From: Spirochaetaceae bacterium bin103
GTDB lineage: Bacteria > Spirochaetota > Spirochaetia > SZUA-6 > Bin103
Assembly: GCA_002238925.1 (NCBI GenBank)
Contig: MPNH01000017.1
Location: forward strand, 1-64,000
DNA: 64,000 bases
Direction of reading: 5' to 3'
The translations under genes and the position numbers were made by a program. Positions 55,618 through 64,000 of this stretch are shown here, in pieces. Within the stretch, counting starts at the first letter, position 1; every line of letters begins with the position of its first letter. The notes beneath the pieces are model-generated. The model was not told the DNA's origin. It did not search any database and saw nothing but the letters and a program-made list of their open reading frames with translations.

Positions 55618-56577
55618 ATGATGCAGACCTACATCATCCGCCGGCTGCTGCTCATCGTGCCGACGGTCTTCATCGTCACCGTCATCGTGTTCTTCTCGGT
55701 TCGTCTGATTCCCGGCGACGTGGTGGACATGATGGTGATGGGGATGGCGCGCGGCGCCGGCGTAGAGGACCCGAGGGAGTTGATCCGGGCCAAGCTCGGG
55801 CTGGATCAGCCCCTGGTGGCGCAATACGTGACGTGGGTGACGGGCGTGCTGGGCGGCGACCTAGGCGACGCGCTGGTAAGCCGTGAGTCCGTCACCAACT
55901 TGGTCCTGAACCGTCTCCCGGTCTCCCTCGAGGTCGGCGCGCTTGCGATCCTCATATCGCTGGCCATTGCGCTGCCGGTCGGCATCTACTCCGGCATACG
56001 GCCCGATACCGTCGGGGACTACCTGCTGCGCAGCTTCTCGATCCTGCTGATCACCGTGCCCGGGTTCTGGATCGCGCTCATGGTGTGGGTGTATCCCGCG
56101 CTTTGGTGGGGCTGGGCGCCGCCGATGATCTACACCCGGTTTTCGATGAACCCGATCCGCAACCTCACGTCGCTGATCATCCCCGCGAGCATCCTCGGCA
56201 TGTGGCTGTCTGGCGTGACGATGCGGTTGACGCGCACCATGATGCTGGAGGTGCTGCGCCAGGACTACGTCCGTACCGCGTGGTCTAAGGGGCTGCAGGA
56301 ACCGGTGGTGGTGGTCCGTCACGTGTTGCGCAACGCGATGCTGCCGGTGGTCACCATGATCGGTCTCATGCTGCCGGTTATGGTCGGCGGCGCCGTGATC
56401 GTCGAGACGCTGTTCCAGCTTCCCGGCCTGGGGAGCCTCTTGGTATTCGCCATCGAACGGCGCGATTACATCGTGGTGTCCGGCATCAACCTGGTGGTGG
56501 CCGGCTTCGTGTTGATCGTCAACCTGCTGATCGATCTGACCTACAGCTTCCTCGACCCCCGCATTCGGTACGACTAG
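55618..56577 (+). CDS. ABC transporter permease, DppB type, tandem set 2
   Basis: 319 residues; tandem ATGs at 55618 and 55621, no clear ribosome binding site. N-terminus MMQTYIIRRLLLIVPTVFIV, EAA loop MLEVLRQDYVRTAWSKGL, C-terminus FLDPRIRYD. The stop TAG (56575-56577) overlaps the next GTG start. Confidence 0.91.
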   Translation: MMQTYIIRRLLLIVPTVFIVTVIVFFSVRLIPGDVVDMMVMGMARGAGVEDPRELIRAKLGLDQPLVAQYVTWVTGVLGGDLGDALVSRESVTNLVLNRLPVSLEVGALAILISLAIALPVGIYSGIRPDTVGDYLLRSFSILLITVPGFWIALMVWVYPALWWGWAPPMIYTRFSMNPIRNLTSLIIPASILGMWLSGVTMRLTRTMMLEVLRQDYVRTAWSKGLQEPVVVVRHVLRNAMLPVVTMIGLMLPVMVGGAVIVETLFQLPGLGSLLVFAIERRDYIVVSGINLVVAGFVLIVNLLIDLTYSFLDPRIRYD

Positions 56578-57533
56578 TGAGTCAGCCGGCGGAAATAACG
56601 GGGGTCGGGACAGGCGCGGCCACGAGACAGCACCGCCTCTGGGAGTTGCTGCGCCGGTTTGCCCGCGAGAAGCGCATCGGCGCGATTAGTGGCATCCTCG
56701 TGCTCTTGTTCCTGCTCGTGGGCATCTTCGCCGACCTGCTCGCGCCCTACGGCCTGCGCGACCAGGAGCTCTCGCGCCGGTTGCTGCCGCCGTCGGCCGA
56801 GTGGCCGCTGGGAACCGACCAGTTCGGCAGAGACCAGTTGAGCCGCGTTATCCATGGCGCACGAGTGTCGATGGTAGTAGGCATCGCCTCCAGCGCGCTC
56901 ACGATCGTCGTGGCGATGGCGCTTGGACTGCTGTGCGGCTATTGGGGCGGGGCGTTCGATCTCATCGTGCAACGCTTCGTCGATGCCTGGCTGACGTTCC
57001 CTTGGTTGTTCATCGTGCTTACGGTGATGTCAATTCTCGGTCCCGGCCTGCTGCAGGTGATCCTGGTGCTGGGCATCTCGTCCGGGATCGGCAATACCCG
57101 TACCGTGCGCAGCGTGGTGCTGAGCGTGAGGGAAGCGATGTACGTGCAGTCTGCGCGAGCGGTCGGCGCGGCCACCTTCAGGATCCTGTGGCGCCACATC
57201 GCGCCGGAACTGATCGCGCCGATGATCGTGCTGTTCACGGTGTCACTGGGCGGCAACATCATCGCCGAGGCGACGCTGAGCTTTCTCGGCTATGGCATCC
57301 CGCCGCCGCAGCCGAGCTGGGGTGGCATGCTCAGCATTGAGGGCCGCCAGTACATGCTGCAGGCGCCGTGGCTGGCGTTCTGGCCGGGTCTGTGCCTGGC
57401 TCTCGTCGTGTACGGTGCCAACATGTTCGGCGACGCGCTGCGCGATTTGCTGGATCCGCGCCTGCGCGGCGGTGCGGGACGTTTCGGAACTACGCGGCGC
57501 GCCAAGCCGCTCACGCCAACCGCGCGGGCGTGA
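56577..57533 (+). CDS. ABC transporter permease, DppC type, tandem set 2
   Basis: 318 residues from GTG at 56577. Core WPLGTDQFGRDQLSRVIHGAR, EAA loop EAMYVQSARAVGAA, SFLGYGIPPPQPSWG and ALRDLLDPRLRGG. Coupled to the DppB-type gene by overlap. No ATPase. Confidence 0.92.
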   Translation: MSQPAEITGVGTGAATRQHRLWELLRRFAREKRIGAISGILVLLFLLVGIFADLLAPYGLRDQELSRRLLPPSAEWPLGTDQFGRDQLSRVIHGARVSMVVGIASSALTIVVAMALGLLCGYWGGAFDLIVQRFVDAWLTFPWLFIVLTVMSILGPGLLQVILVLGISSGIGNTRTVRSVVLSVREAMYVQSARAVGAATFRILWRHIAPELIAPMIVLFTVSLGGNIIAEATLSFLGYGIPPPQPSWGGMLSIEGRQYMLQAPWLAFWPGLCLALVVYGANMFGDALRDLLDPRLRGGAGRFGTTRRAKPLTPTARA

Positions 57534-57701
57534 TACACGCGCACACGGCACCCCAGGGCGCGACAGCTATCCGCTCTTCGGGAACTGATCCATCCAACGT
57601 TTCGCATAGTTTATCGCCAGCGCGCGGCCCGCGGCCAAGTCGTCCGGGTGTGGCGCAGTGAGCGACTGCTCAGGCTGCCAAGGGAACGTGAGTACTCGAG
57701 A

Positions 57702-59639
57702 TCAGGTGTCGCCGAACAAGGCAAGGGCGTGGTTGAACGCCGCGCTGCCGACCCGGGCTCCGAGGATCCGCCCCGGAAGGTCGTCGACACTGGGGTGGAT
57801 GCCGCCGTACAGGCGGGAGATTGCGGCCTCGTCCGCGGCGTCGTAGTAGGTGGCCCACTGCAGGCGGATCGTCTCGCTGGGGCCGGTCTCGAACACTAGG
57901 AACTCGTTGGCCGGCGCCGTGAATTCGCCCAGCCCGCCGGGAAAGAACGCGCTACCGGTAAAGCGCGCCAGCACCTCCGCTGCAGCGCGGCTGAACGTGC
58001 TGTGCCCGGAGACGTAGCCGGCGAACGGCGGCGTGACGAAGCTGTCGCGCTGATAGGGAAGCCACTCGGTGGCGCGGATCCAGCCGGCGCCCCAGTAGTC
58101 GTTGCCGGTCAGCTCGCGCGGCGGCGTTCGCTTGATCACTGGTACTTCCGGGATCACGCTGGCCGCCATCTGCTGGCGGTTGAACGTGCGCTGCACTACC
58201 GAAGGCGCCCGTCCGCGCCACGCGTACACGGCGATCTCGCCGACGTGGTCGGCGAGGTGAGAGTGGCGTTCGCCGGCCGCCGCGGACTCCGGCGTGATTA
58301 CCTCGATCAGTTCGGGCTCGAGCGGCAGTCCGTGCGGGTGGTAGGCGGGTCCGGAGGGGTCAGAGGACTGACCGAATTGCCCCATGAACCGAATCGCGGT
58401 GATCGGCCGCACGTAGTCGTAGTGGCCCTTGATGCCCCAGGCCGCGATCGCAGCGTCGTGCAACGCCCCGTTCAGAGCCAGGTACAGCTTGACGTCCCAC
58501 TCCAGAGGGGCGAGTTCGGCCCCGGCGCCGCGCAGCAAGCGGCGCTGCTGCGGGTGATCGGTGACGTAGTTGGCCAGCGCGTTCCAGTGGCCGGGCGGCG
58601 TCTCGGAGTCGGGTCCGTCGGCCCAGAACTCGGCGATGACGCGCGTCCAGTCGCCGCGCTTGACAACGTTGGCGGCGTATGGGCGGCCGGTGACTGGATT
58701 GCGCGCGTAACCCCGGCCGTCGTTGGCACCGAGCGAGTTGCCGCCGAGCGCGCCCGGCCCGATGTCTATGAGGACGCCGTCGTCTGGATCGAGCGTCGCG
58801 CTGAAGCGCACGACCTCTGCGAACGCGTCGCGATATTCGGCTGACCGGTCGCTGCGGAGGTACGGCGGCGCTCCGGGATCGTGGTAGACGCCGGGAGCCG
58901 CCAGCGCGGCGCGGGGCAGCGCGAACGGCGTCACCTCGCCCCAGTGGGAGCCGATGAAGCGCTGCACGTTGCCCGCTTGGCGCCGGCCGGCCTGATCGAT
59001 GAACTCCAGCAGCGACAGCGGCTGCCAGCGGTTCGGATCGGCCAGCTCGCCAGCGCCCGGCAGGGCTACGAAGAGCGGGGGATTGACCGGTTCGTAGCCG
59101 GTTTCGAACGCGTAGTCGCCGAGCTCGTCGGCACCGTCGGCAAGGCCGTGCCTGATCACCCGCAACGCCGCGCGGTTGCCGACTGCGGCGGCGCTGTTTC
59201 CCCGAGTGGTTTCGTTGGATGGGTGGTAGCCGAACTCGGCCAGCAGCGCGTCGAAGCTCGGCAACGACTCCTCCGCCCCCGGCGACTCGCGGTAGCGATG
59301 GACCAGCACGCGGTAGGCGGCGTAGCTGATCGCCTCGTTGCGGGATGCCGCCACGTCGTCGGTCCGCATCCGTTCGTCCGCCAGAATCGGCCGGGCCAGG
59401 GGGCGATTCCCGCCCGCGCCCGTGTCGTATACCGCCCATGCGTCCCACATCGCCACCGACAGGTGGTAGAGGTTGCGCGCGTGCAGCGGCGGGCGGGCGA
59501 AGTCGTTGCGGATCGCTTCCAGGGCCACCTGGTTCCAGCGGCGAGCCACGGATGGTTCTTCACCGGATGCATGTGCCGAAACCAGGGCCATGACGGCGGC
59601 CGTGGCACCGGCGCGGAGGCACTCACGCCACTTGTACAC
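57702..59639 (-). CDS. Vanadium-dependent haloperoxidase/PAP2-like protein
   Basis: 645 residues from ATG at 59639 with a short signal-like N-terminus (AGATAAVMALVSAHASGEE). Helical domain (LYHLSVAMWDAWAVYDTG, DAAIAAWGIKGHYDYVRPITAIR) is followed by the vanadate/phosphate pocket: Arg in YVRPI, SGHSTFSRAAAEVLARF with catalytic Ser-Gly-His (about residue 550), and RLYGGIHPSVDDLPGR near 620. This is the vanadium haloperoxidase / acid phosphatase superfamily. It could oxidise halides or hydrolyse phosphate esters outside the cytoplasm; which one is not decidable. Monocistronic, convergent with the set-2 operon and divergent from set 3. Confidence 0.85.
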   Translation of the reverse strand: MYKWRECLRAGATAAVMALVSAHASGEEPSVARRWNQVALEAIRNDFARPPLHARNLYHLSVAMWDAWAVYDTGAGGNRPLARPILADERMRTDDVAASRNEAISYAAYRVLVHRYRESPGAEESLPSFDALLAEFGYHPSNETTRGNSAAAVGNRAALRVIRHGLADGADELGDYAFETGYEPVNPPLFVALPGAGELADPNRWQPLSLLEFIDQAGRRQAGNVQRFIGSHWGEVTPFALPRAALAAPGVYHDPGAPPYLRSDRSAEYRDAFAEVVRFSATLDPDDGVLIDIGPGALGGNSLGANDGRGYARNPVTGRPYAANVVKRGDWTRVIAEFWADGPDSETPPGHWNALANYVTDHPQQRRLLRGAGAELAPLEWDVKLYLALNGALHDAAIAAWGIKGHYDYVRPITAIRFMGQFGQSSDPSGPAYHPHGLPLEPELIEVITPESAAAGERHSHLADHVGEIAVYAWRGRAPSVVQRTFNRQQMAASVIPEVPVIKRTPPRELTGNDYWGAGWIRATEWLPYQRDSFVTPPFAGYVSGHSTFSRAAAEVLARFTGSAFFPGGLGEFTAPANEFLVFETGPSETIRLQWATYYDAADEAAISRLYGGIHPSVDDLPGRILGARVGSAAFNHALALFGDT

Positions 59640-60068
59640 GGTGGGAAATTGTAGCCGCCGTGGTCCCGACGTTCAAAGTGCCCGACGACGCGGTGCAGGG
59701 CCGCTGCCGGTCCCTACGCACGGGTGAGGGGAACCGAGCGCCGGCAATCTTTGGGTTTTCGCTGCGGTTGACCCTACGGAGAGCGTGCCTCACGTAAGAA
59801 TCTAACCGAAAGGGAGGCGGAGAACGAGGGGGGATCGCGAGGGGGGGACTCATGGTTTGTGGATAAGTGAATGGACTGAAGGCTGAAGGAAGATCGGCCG
59901 GGTTGATTACCGACGCCAACGCGATCACGACGACGAGGTTGGTCCCCTATGGCTGATGGGAGGTGATCGATATCGCGCCGTGTGATGGGCGGACCGGGGC
60001 AGCGGACGGTCTGGGGGCAATTTCGGCGCTGGTCACGGGGGTGTCCGGATACCACCTCGTCTCGCGGG
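59640..60068. other. Region upstream of the decayed third transporter set
   Basis: About 430 nt with no gene recognised. It lies where the N-terminal two thirds of the set-3 SBP should be, so it probably marks the left edge of a deletion. Short frames here do not match the SBP family. Confidence 0.45.
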
Positions 60069-60666
60069 CTTCTCGACGAGGCCGGCTACCCGCGTGGCGA
60101 GGACGGCATCCGTTTCGAGACGAGCTTCATTACGGACTCCACGCTCGATGAGAACTACCCTGCGTATTTTGCGTACTTCGAGGATGTCGGCATCCGGGTC
60201 AACATGGACCCGATCCCGAACGGCGGCCACTGGGGCATGATCGGCGGTGCGGACGGACCGAACGACGAGCGCTTTACCGGCCTGGCGTTTCATAATGCCG
60301 GCGGCACGAGCTTCTCGGTGTTGGCCACGCACTTCTGGAACGCAGTATCGGCCGTTCTACAGCATGGGTCGGATCCAGGGTTCTCCCGAGGCCCTCGAGG
60401 TGGAGCGATTGTTCGAAGCGGTCAACTTGCTCGAGGCCAACACTCCCGAGTGGACCGACGCGCTTCTGGACCTGGTCTTCTACTGGCAGGAGCAATTGTG
60501 GTTCCTGGACTTCGGCGCCGTCCACGAGTACATGGCATGGCAGCCGTGGGTGAAGGGAATGGAAGGCATGAGCGGCTTGCAGACCTACCAGTACCACTTT
60601 ACCAAGTACTTCTGGATCGACGCGGCTCTGAAGAAGGAGATCAGCGGGCGCGACGCGGACGAATAG
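60069..60666 (+). pseudogene. Substrate-binding protein remnant, tandem set 3
   Basis: Only the C-terminal third of a family 5 SBP remains, beginning at LLDEAGYPRGEDGIRFETSF. The frame shifts once around 60350-60365, where the plausible continuation (SPEALEVERLFEAVN ... YWQEQLWFLDFG, WQPWVKGMEGM, KYFWIDAALKKEI) sits in the next frame and ends at 60666. The signal peptide and N-terminal two thirds are absent. It corresponds to the same position as the SBP genes in sets 1 and 2. Confidence 0.8.
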
Positions 60667-60689
60667 CGTCCCTCTGATCTGACCGTTCG

Positions 60690-60723
60690 CGGGGGCTGGG
60701 CCGGCTGGTCTGGCCCCCGTTTT
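60690..60723 (+). terminator. Strong hairpin-T4 terminator between set-3 SBP remnant and permease
   Basis: 13-bp stem (60690-60702 with 60707-60719, some G-T pairs), GGCT loop, immediately followed by TTTT (60720-60723). Best intrinsic terminator seen in the window, retained even though the genes around it have decayed. Confidence 0.75.
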
Positions 60724-60728
60724 AGCGT

Positions 60729-61360
60729 ATGCAACCCTACATCATCAGAAGACTGCTGCTGATCGTGCCGACGATGCTGATCGTCAGCCTTATCGTGTTC
60801 CTCTCGATGCGCCTCATCCCCGGCGACGTGCTCGATTACATGGTCTCCCTCAGATACATGTCCGCGGGAGCCATGGAGGCTCTGCGGGAGCAGCTTGGCC
60901 TGAATCTGCCCGGTCACGTCCAATACGGACGCTGGATCTCCGGCGTCTTTCAGGGCGACTTCGGTAAGACGCTGCTCACCAACCTCGCGGTCGAAGAGGT
61001 CATCCTCGAGCGGCTGCCGAGGTCGCTGGAGCTGGGTGCCCTAGCCCTGACATTCGCACCGCGTGGGCGAAGGGGCTCAGGGAGCGGGCGGTCGTGTTAC
61101 GGCACGCGCTGAAGAATGCGCTGAACCCGGTGCTTACCACGATCAGACTGCAGCTACCGGTCCTGATCGGCGGCGCGGTCGTGGTGGAACACATATTCAA
61201 CATACCCGGTATCGGCTCGCTGGTGGTAAGAACGCTGGAGCAGCGCGACTACCCCCTGCTGGCGGGACTGAATATGATGATGGCGGGATTCGTGTTGCTC
61301 GTGAACGTCATCGTCGACATCAGCTACGCTTGGCTCGACCCGCGGATCCAGTACAAGTGA
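60729..61360 (+). pseudogene. DppB-type permease with internal deletion, tandem set 3
   Basis: The first 105 residues (MQPYIIRRLLLIVPTMLIV ... LPRSLELGALALTF) fuse out of frame at about 61051 to the last third of the permease. IRTAWAKGLRERAVVLRHAL resumes in the next frame and runs to WLDPRIQYK at 61360. The missing piece is about 110 residues, the membrane core between helix 2 and the EAA loop. Both flanks are otherwise well conserved. The pore cannot form. Confidence 0.88.
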
Positions 61361-62282
61361 GCGGTTCGGCTGCACCGGAGGCTGCTCCGAGAAAAGGGTC
61401 GCTTCGCGACCTGCTGCCGCGGCTGTTCCGGGAAAAGAAGCTCGGCGCCGTCGGTTTGATCATCGTACTGGTGTTTCTCCTGGTGGGCGTGTTTGCCGAC
61501 GTGCTCGCCACCCACAACCTCAGAGACCAGAATCTCAGACGCGCGCTCGAAGGACCATCGGCCGAGTTTCCGCTGGGCACCGACCAATTTGGCCGCGACC
61601 TGCTGACTCGCGTCATTCACGGAGCGCGCGTGTCCATGATCGTGGGAGTGGGAGCCGTCGCCATCGGCCTGGTCATCGCCCTGTTCTTCGGTCTGTTGTC
61701 CGGTTACTGGGTTGGTACGTTCGACCTGATCGTCCAACGATTCGTCGATGCCTGGCTTACCTTCCCGTGGCTGTTCATCGTGCTGACCGTGATGTCGCTC
61801 CTGGGACAGGGCATGGTGCCGATGGTCGTCGTCCTCGGCGCGTTCACGGGAATCGGTAACATCCGGACCGTACGGGGCGTGGTGTTGGGCACCAAGGAGA
61901 ACCCGTACGTGGCGGCGGCGCGCGCCGTCGGCTGCCCACGTGGAGGATCCTCCTCCACCACGTCCTGCCGCAGGTGTGGCCGCCCATTATCGTGGTCTTT
62001 ACCATCTCCCTGGGTGCGGTGATTCTGAGCGAGTCGACCATCAGCTTCCTCGGCTTCGGGATTCCGCCACCACAGCCGAGCTGGGGCGGGATGCTGAGCC
62101 TCGAAGACCGCCGGTACATGGAGCGGGCGCCGTTGCTGGCGATCTGGCCCGGCCTGTCCCTCGCCATCGTCGTGTTCGGAATCAACATGTTCGGCGATGC
62201 GCTGCGCGATCTGCTCGATCCCAGGCTGTCGGGTGGCGCCGGTCGCATCGGCGCGGCCAACGTAAAGCAGGCTGATCGCTGA
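61357..62282 (+). pseudogene. DppC-type permease with one-base deletion, tandem set 3
   Basis: GTG at 61357 overlaps the previous stop by 3 nt. The frame runs through FPLGTDQFGRDLLTRVIHGAR, LTFPWLFIVLTVMSLLG and PYVAAARAVG, then breaks at a CCC run (61935-61937). Adding one C restores PTWRILLHHVLPQVWPPIIVV and leads to ALRDLLDPRLSGG, stop 62282. A single missing C is enough to explain the break; assembly error is possible. Confidence 0.85.
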
Positions 62283-62323
62283 GGTAGTTACAGCCGGCGC
62301 AGCATCGGGTTAGAGTGTGCGAA

Positions 62324-63268
62324 ATGGGAGTCAGGATCAATCGCACCATCGAGTTGCTGGAGGGTGGGCAGCCGATCTACTACGTGGGCGGCCACACCGG
62401 GCTTGCCGGCACCTTTCACCGGCGGCCCAAGGGCTCGCTCACCACAAGCCACACCCCGGTGCTCACCTACGAGCAGGGCCAGACCGACGCCGGCCACTGG
62501 GCCGACTACATCAACGTCGGCTTCGAGCACGGGGCGTTCAACGTGGCCGGCCTCGACGACTACCTGCACGGGATGGTGGACGCGGGGCCGACGCGTAGCG
62601 GCCACCGCACGCCCACCATCATCGTGGAGGCGCCGGTCAACGGCATCTCGCGCGCGGTGGTGGAGGCCAACGCCTGGCAGTGCCAGCAGCTCCTCGCGCG
62701 CGGCGTGCACGGCATCATCCTGTGCAAGGCCAACACGCCGGACGCGGTGGCGGCGTTCGTGGAGGCGTGCCGCTACCCGATCAACCGGCTCGGCGTGGGC
62801 GCCGGCCTCGGCACCGGCATGCGCGGCATCGCCTCGGAGGACAGCGCCGGCCACGTGTGGGGCGTGGACGCCGGCACCTACATCGAGAAGGCCGACCCGT
62901 GGCCGCTGAATCCCGACGGCGAGCTGTTCCTGGGCATCAAGATCGAGTCCAAGGCGGCGCTGCCGTACGTGGAGGAGATCATGCAGGTGCCGGGCGTCGG
63001 GTTCGCCGAGGTGGGCCCGGGCGACATGGCGTTGACGCTCGGCATCCGGTCGCTGTCGAATCCATGGCCGCAGGAGATGGTGGAGATCGAACAGCGCGTC
63101 AAGGAAGCGTGCGCGGCGAGCGGGGTATACTTCCACCCGTTCACCGGCTACGTTGCGCCGGCCGACTTTCCCGCCTGGATCGACGGCGGGGCGATGGTGA
63201 TCACCGCCCCCGACCAGGAGATAGCCCGCATCGGGCGCGCCCACTCGGGGCGCAAGATGCCGGTATAG
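62324..63268 (+). CDS. HpcH/HpaI aldolase/citrate lyase family protein
   Basis: 314 residues from ATG at 62324 (GTG at 62315 is in frame). Barrel landmarks: EAPVNGISRAVVEA, ARGVHGIILCKANTPDAV, LGIKIESKAALPYVEEIMQVPGVG (metal Glu) and FAEVGPGDMALTLG (metal Asp). These pyruvate-dependent class II aldolases cleave hydroxy-oxo acids such as 2-keto-3-deoxy sugar acids. Fits downstream sugar-acid catabolism. Followed by a VOC gene on the same strand. Confidence 0.85.
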   Translation: MGVRINRTIELLEGGQPIYYVGGHTGLAGTFHRRPKGSLTTSHTPVLTYEQGQTDAGHWADYINVGFEHGAFNVAGLDDYLHGMVDAGPTRSGHRTPTIIVEAPVNGISRAVVEANAWQCQQLLARGVHGIILCKANTPDAVAAFVEACRYPINRLGVGAGLGTGMRGIASEDSAGHVWGVDAGTYIEKADPWPLNPDGELFLGIKIESKAALPYVEEIMQVPGVGFAEVGPGDMALTLGIRSLSNPWPQEMVEIEQRVKEACAASGVYFHPFTGYVAPADFPAWIDGGAMVITAPDQEIARIGRAHSGRKMPV

Positions 63269-63293
63269 GGCACACCCAAAACGAGGAGGGGAC

Positions 63294-63716
63294 ATGAGTT
63301 CTGGAGTCAAGTTTCACCACATTCACCTGATCAGCGAGGATCCGCACGCCGCGGCGAGCTTTTACGAGAACATCCTCGGCGGCGCCATCACCGGCGAAGC
63401 CGACGTGATGGGGGCGCCGCAGGTCACCGTGGATCTCGGCGGCATGCTGCTGCTGATCCGCGGCAGCCGGCCGGGCGAGGCGCCGACGGGAAACAGCCAG
63501 CCGATGCAGCAGTTCGAGGGCTTCGTGAGCCACAACGGCTGGGGCACCGACCACTTCGGCTACGCATACGAGGGCGACCTGCTGGCATTCTGCGAGGAGA
63601 TCCGCGCCAAGGGCGCCACCTTCGCCGCCGAACCGTGGGAGTTCGTCCCCGGCCACCCGATCTGCTTCCTGCAGGCCCCCGACAACGTCACCATCGAGCT
63701 GATGCAGACGAACTAA
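63294..63716 (+). CDS. VOC (glyoxalase/bleomycin resistance) superfamily protein
   Basis: 140 residues from ATG at 63294 (GAGGAGGG 5 nt upstream). Two beta-alpha-beta-beta-beta modules: FHHIHLISEDPHAAASFYENIL with a His metal ligand, then HFGYAYEGDLLAFCEEIRAKG and APDNVTIELMQTN, where Glu is a likely metal ligand. The family includes glyoxalases, dioxygenases, isomerases and resistance proteins. Cotranscription with the aldolase gene (25 nt gap) suggests a role in the same catabolic route. Confidence 0.85.
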   Translation: MSSGVKFHHIHLISEDPHAAASFYENILGGAITGEADVMGAPQVTVDLGGMLLLIRGSRPGEAPTGNSQPMQQFEGFVSHNGWGTDHFGYAYEGDLLAFCEEIRAKGATFAAEPWEFVPGHPICFLQAPDNVTIELMQTN

Positions 63717-63785
63717 GCAGATTGGTCCTCGGCACGCGGCCTACGATGCAGTGACGCAGCAGGCCCCCGAGGCTGCTGCTGCTTT

Positions 63786-63863
63786 GCGGTGCGCGACCTG
63801 CTCCACCCGCGCCTGCGCGGCGGCGGCGGCCGTCTCGGCGCCGATCGCGGTGCGTCGCTGTAG
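63786..63863 (+). pseudogene. C-terminal scrap of a DppC-type permease
   Basis: 26 codons, AVRDLLHPRLRGGGGRLGA then DRGASL and stop, matching the C-terminus of the DppC genes in this window (ALRDLLDPRLRGG and G-R-F/L-G-A). No upstream permease sequence remains. Reads as the last trace of a fourth transporter set. Confidence 0.65.
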
Positions 63864-63897
63864 AGGTGCGTCGCTGTAGAGGTGCGTCGCTGTAGAG
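63850..63897. repeat. Three 16-nt tandem repeats
   Basis: GTGCGTCGCTGTAGAG in three perfect head-to-tail copies. The first copy contains the stop of the permease scrap, so the repeat grew from its 3' end. Confidence 0.9.
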
Positions 63898-63958
63898 CAG
63901 CCCGCTGACCGCCGGTTGTGAGGCGGGCAGCCACGGTCCCGACAGTATGGCAGTGCGG

Positions 63959-64000
63959 TCAGGTGGGGCGCTCGATCGTCAGCAGGTGGTCGGGCTCGAT
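63959..64000 (-). CDS. C-terminal end of a leftward gene cut by the window edge
   Basis: Read leftward from the right edge, 13 codons IEPDHLLTIERPT end at a stop (63959-63961). Too short for family assignment; included only because it is an open in-frame end. Confidence 0.3.
   Translation of the reverse strand: MEPDHLLTIERPT

Noticed and set aside
60069..62282. Functional third ABC transporter
   Set aside because: The SBP N-terminus is missing, the DppB core is deleted, and DppC is frameshifted.
63840..63900. CRISPR array
   Set aside because: Three 16-nt units are directly adjacent with no spacers, so this is a simple tandem repeat.

Overview
The window is very G+C-rich and gene-dense. It uses clear AGGAGG-type ribosome binding sites and many TTG and GTG starts. 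A large autotransporter with a C-terminal beta-barrel, plus many Sec-exported proteins, point to a diderm (Gram-negative) heterotroph. No rRNA, tRNA, CRISPR array, phage structural gene or complete IS element was recognised, so the taxon cannot be fixed. The mix of peptide/sugar ABC importers, phytanoyl-CoA dioxygenases, enolase-superfamily and sugar-acid enzymes is typical of free-living or host-associated environmental bacteria, but that is inference.

Layout. 0-0.5 kb: Phd-type antitoxin with a palindromic operator and a truncated toxin. 0.5-3.6 kb: secreted FG-GAP/ASPIC repeat protein and a membrane-anchored LytTR regulator. 4.2-14.5 kb: dpp/opp-type permease pair, a substrate-binding protein (SBP), a frameshifted Calx-beta autotransporter and a second, broken SBP. 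14.7-24 kb: carbohydrate and secondary metabolism (sialate O-acetylesterase, two-step dioxygenase/GH127-like enzymes, epimerase, enolase-superfamily enzyme, Gfo/Idh/MocA oxidoreductase), interrupted by an unusual HTH-HATPase-STAS-like gene of lower G+C. 24.7-32.7 kb: one long leftward operon, SBP-oppB-oppC-oppD-oppF-methyltransferase-HAD. 32.8-39.9 kb: frameshifted dehydrogenase, truncated ATP-binding protein, amidase, MFS exporter, B12/radical-SAM enzyme. 39.8-44.0 kb: accessory island of toxin-antitoxin-like genes (AbiEii-type nucleotidyltransferase with small partner, VapC remnant, DUF4143 ATPase, DinB, RHH/PIN pair), bounded inside by a perfect 31-bp direct repeat and by a duplicated 5' fragment of the glutamate dehydrogenase gene. 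44.0-49.0 kb: glutamate dehydrogenase, a three-gene oxidoreductase operon (ADH, PhyH, SDR) and a MazEF-like pair. 49.1-62.3 kb: three tandem, paralogous SBP-permease-permease sets; the first two are intact and the third has decayed. A small secreted protein and a vanadium-haloperoxidase-like protein lie between them. 62.3-64 kb: HpcH/HpaI aldolase, VOC protein, and a 78-bp remnant of yet another permease.

How it works together: the window is dominated by import of peptides or small oligomers (five SBP genes of which two are broken, eight permease genes of which two are broken, two ATPases) and by oxidoreductases that could process imported organic compounds. Only the 24.7-32.7 kb operon carries its own ATPases, so the other permease sets must share ATPases or use ones encoded elsewhere. 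Repeated gene duplication followed by visible decay (a 50-nt duplication, an internal deletion, one-base slips, C-terminal scraps) is the most striking genome-level theme.
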